A stretch of DNA of 41,267 bases from Desulfobacterales bacterium GWB2_56_26. GTDB lineage: Bacteria; Desulfobacterota; Desulfobulbia; Desulfobulbales; Desulfocapsaceae. How positions within the stretch are numbered: the first letter of the stretch is position 1; each line of letters starts with the position of its first letter. The DNA lies in contig MGTI01000202.1 in NCBI GenBank assembly GCA_001799365.1, forward strand, positions 191 to 41,457, given 5' to 3'. The notes below the pieces were generated by a model. The model did no database searches and had not been told where the DNA came from. It worked only from the letters and a program-made list of their open reading frames with translations. Below are positions 40,721-41,267 of the stretch, one piece after another. The position numbers were made by a program, and so were the translations under genes.

Positions 40721-41267
40721 ATGACAGACACGACCAGCGACAATTTCGAAGACTTGTTCAAGGCTGAAGAGACCAAAAAAATCAGACACCTGACTCCAGG
40801 TCAAAAGATTACAGCCATCATCGTCGGGATCACCGGGGAGTCGGCCTTTCTTGATGTCGGCAGCAAGAGCGAGGGGGTCCTCAACAGTGCCGAACTGAAA
40901 GACAACGAGGGGAATTTCAGCAAAAAGGTCGGCGACACAATCGACGTCTACTTTCTCCGCTCCAAAACCTCCGAGCAGCTCTTTACCACCTCCATCGGAT
41001 CGGGTGCCGGCAACAGTCACCTGGAGGAGGCCTTTCAAAGCGGCATTCCGGTCGATGGGTTTGTCAAGGCAGAGATCAAAGGCGGCTTCGAAGTCACCCT
41101 CGGCGGCAATGTCCGGGCCTTCTGCCCCTATTCCCAGATGGGTCTTCGCCGCATCGACGATCCGGCGGGGACCTATCTCGAAACCCACATGAAATTCCAG
41201 ATCACCCGATACGACGAGAACGGCCGCAATATCGTCCTCTCCGCCCGGGCACTGCAGGAGGCGGAAC
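40721..41267 (+). CDS. S1 RNA-binding-domain protein, partial (runs off the window)
   Basis: The frame opens at ATG 40721 (MTDTTSDNFEDLFKAEETKK) and stays open to the end of the window (182 codons); the ORF track omits it because no stop is reached. The first S1 domain reads PGQKITAIIVGITGESAFLDVGSKSEGVLNSAEL and a second begins GIPVDGFVKAEIKGGFEVTLGGNVRAFCPYSQMG. This resembles ribosomal protein S1-like proteins. The ribosome binding site is weak, as in many rpsA genes. Length and the number of S1 domains cannot be known here. Confidence 0.85.
   Translation, partial: MTDTTSDNFEDLFKAEETKKIRHLTPGQKITAIIVGITGESAFLDVGSKSEGVLNSAELKDNEGNFSKKVGDTIDVYFLRSKTSEQLFTTSIGSGAGNSHLEEAFQSGIPVDGFVKAEIKGGFEVTLGGNVRAFCPYSQMGLRRIDDPAGTYLETHMKFQITRYDENGRNIVLSARALQEAE

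Noticed and set aside
40558-40767. 69-codon frame as a RiPP precursor for the radical SAM protein
   Set aside because: It lacks a leader/core appearance and overlaps the start of the S1-domain gene in another frame.

Overview
This window looks like a chromosomal segment of an anaerobic, Gram-negative delta-type proteobacterium (Desulfobacterota, probably Desulfobulbales-like). The pointers are the futalosine menaquinone genes (mqnB, mqnD), an outer-membrane/TolC-type export block, LolA, NosL, a molybdenum-cofactor fusion, many lipoproteins and a GC-rich codon style. The lineage is inferred from gene content only; no rRNA or marker comparison was possible.

Layout. (1) 1-1400: AT-rich sequence ending in the 3' half of a tRNA-Arg(UCG) gene, which looks like an integration scar. 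A terminator follows, then decayed gene pieces and a second, degenerate copy of the tRNA segment about 980 bp downstream. (2) 1.4-6 kb, plus strand: a small hypothetical gene, then a promoter and four envelope genes: a secreted protein, a PEGA lipoprotein, a CsgG-like/FGE fusion and a double-SPOR protein. (3) 6-10.8 kb, minus strand: a complete MacAB-TolC-type export set. (4) 11.2-16.8 kb: the most striking region. A minus-strand cluster begins with a secreted protein whose mature chain is ten curlin-like repeats, alternating 36 and 38 residues (a 222-bp DNA period). It continues with a small secreted protein sharing the repeat core, a diverged CsgG-like lipoprotein, a double LPP20-like protein, a small anchored protein and a GIN-domain (DUF2807) protein, and ends in a strong terminator. 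I read this as a candidate undescribed curli-like (type VIII-like) fibre system. (5) 17.8-24.5 kb: housekeeping genes (rarA, a PilZ protein, a membrane protein, an AmrS-type radical SAM enzyme, an aminoacyl-tRNA-protein transferase flanked by TCAGC hairpins, gdhA). (6) 24.5-32 kb, minus strand: a long run in transcription order of a TlpA-like lipoprotein, NosL, a small protein, an FtsX permease, an ABC ATPase, a polytopic membrane protein, a two-receiver protein fused to a PEP-synthase-type ATP-grasp domain, and gdhA. (7) 32.1-41.3 kb: an HTH/two-CW regulator, a MITE-like hairpin, a MobB-like/MobA fusion, mqnD and mqnB, queA, an FmdB zinc ribbon, murI, lolA, a B12-type radical SAM protein with unusual cysteine spacing, and the start of an S1-domain protein running off the end.

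How the parts may work together. In regions 2-4 almost every product is exported or envelope-associated, and two CsgG-like proteins bracket a repeat protein of amyloid/solenoid character. The sequence supports a secreted repeat fibre, its pore and periplasmic helpers. The assignment of partners is inference. The nosL run resembles copper-delivery or cofactor-maturation loci with a dedicated ABC exporter.
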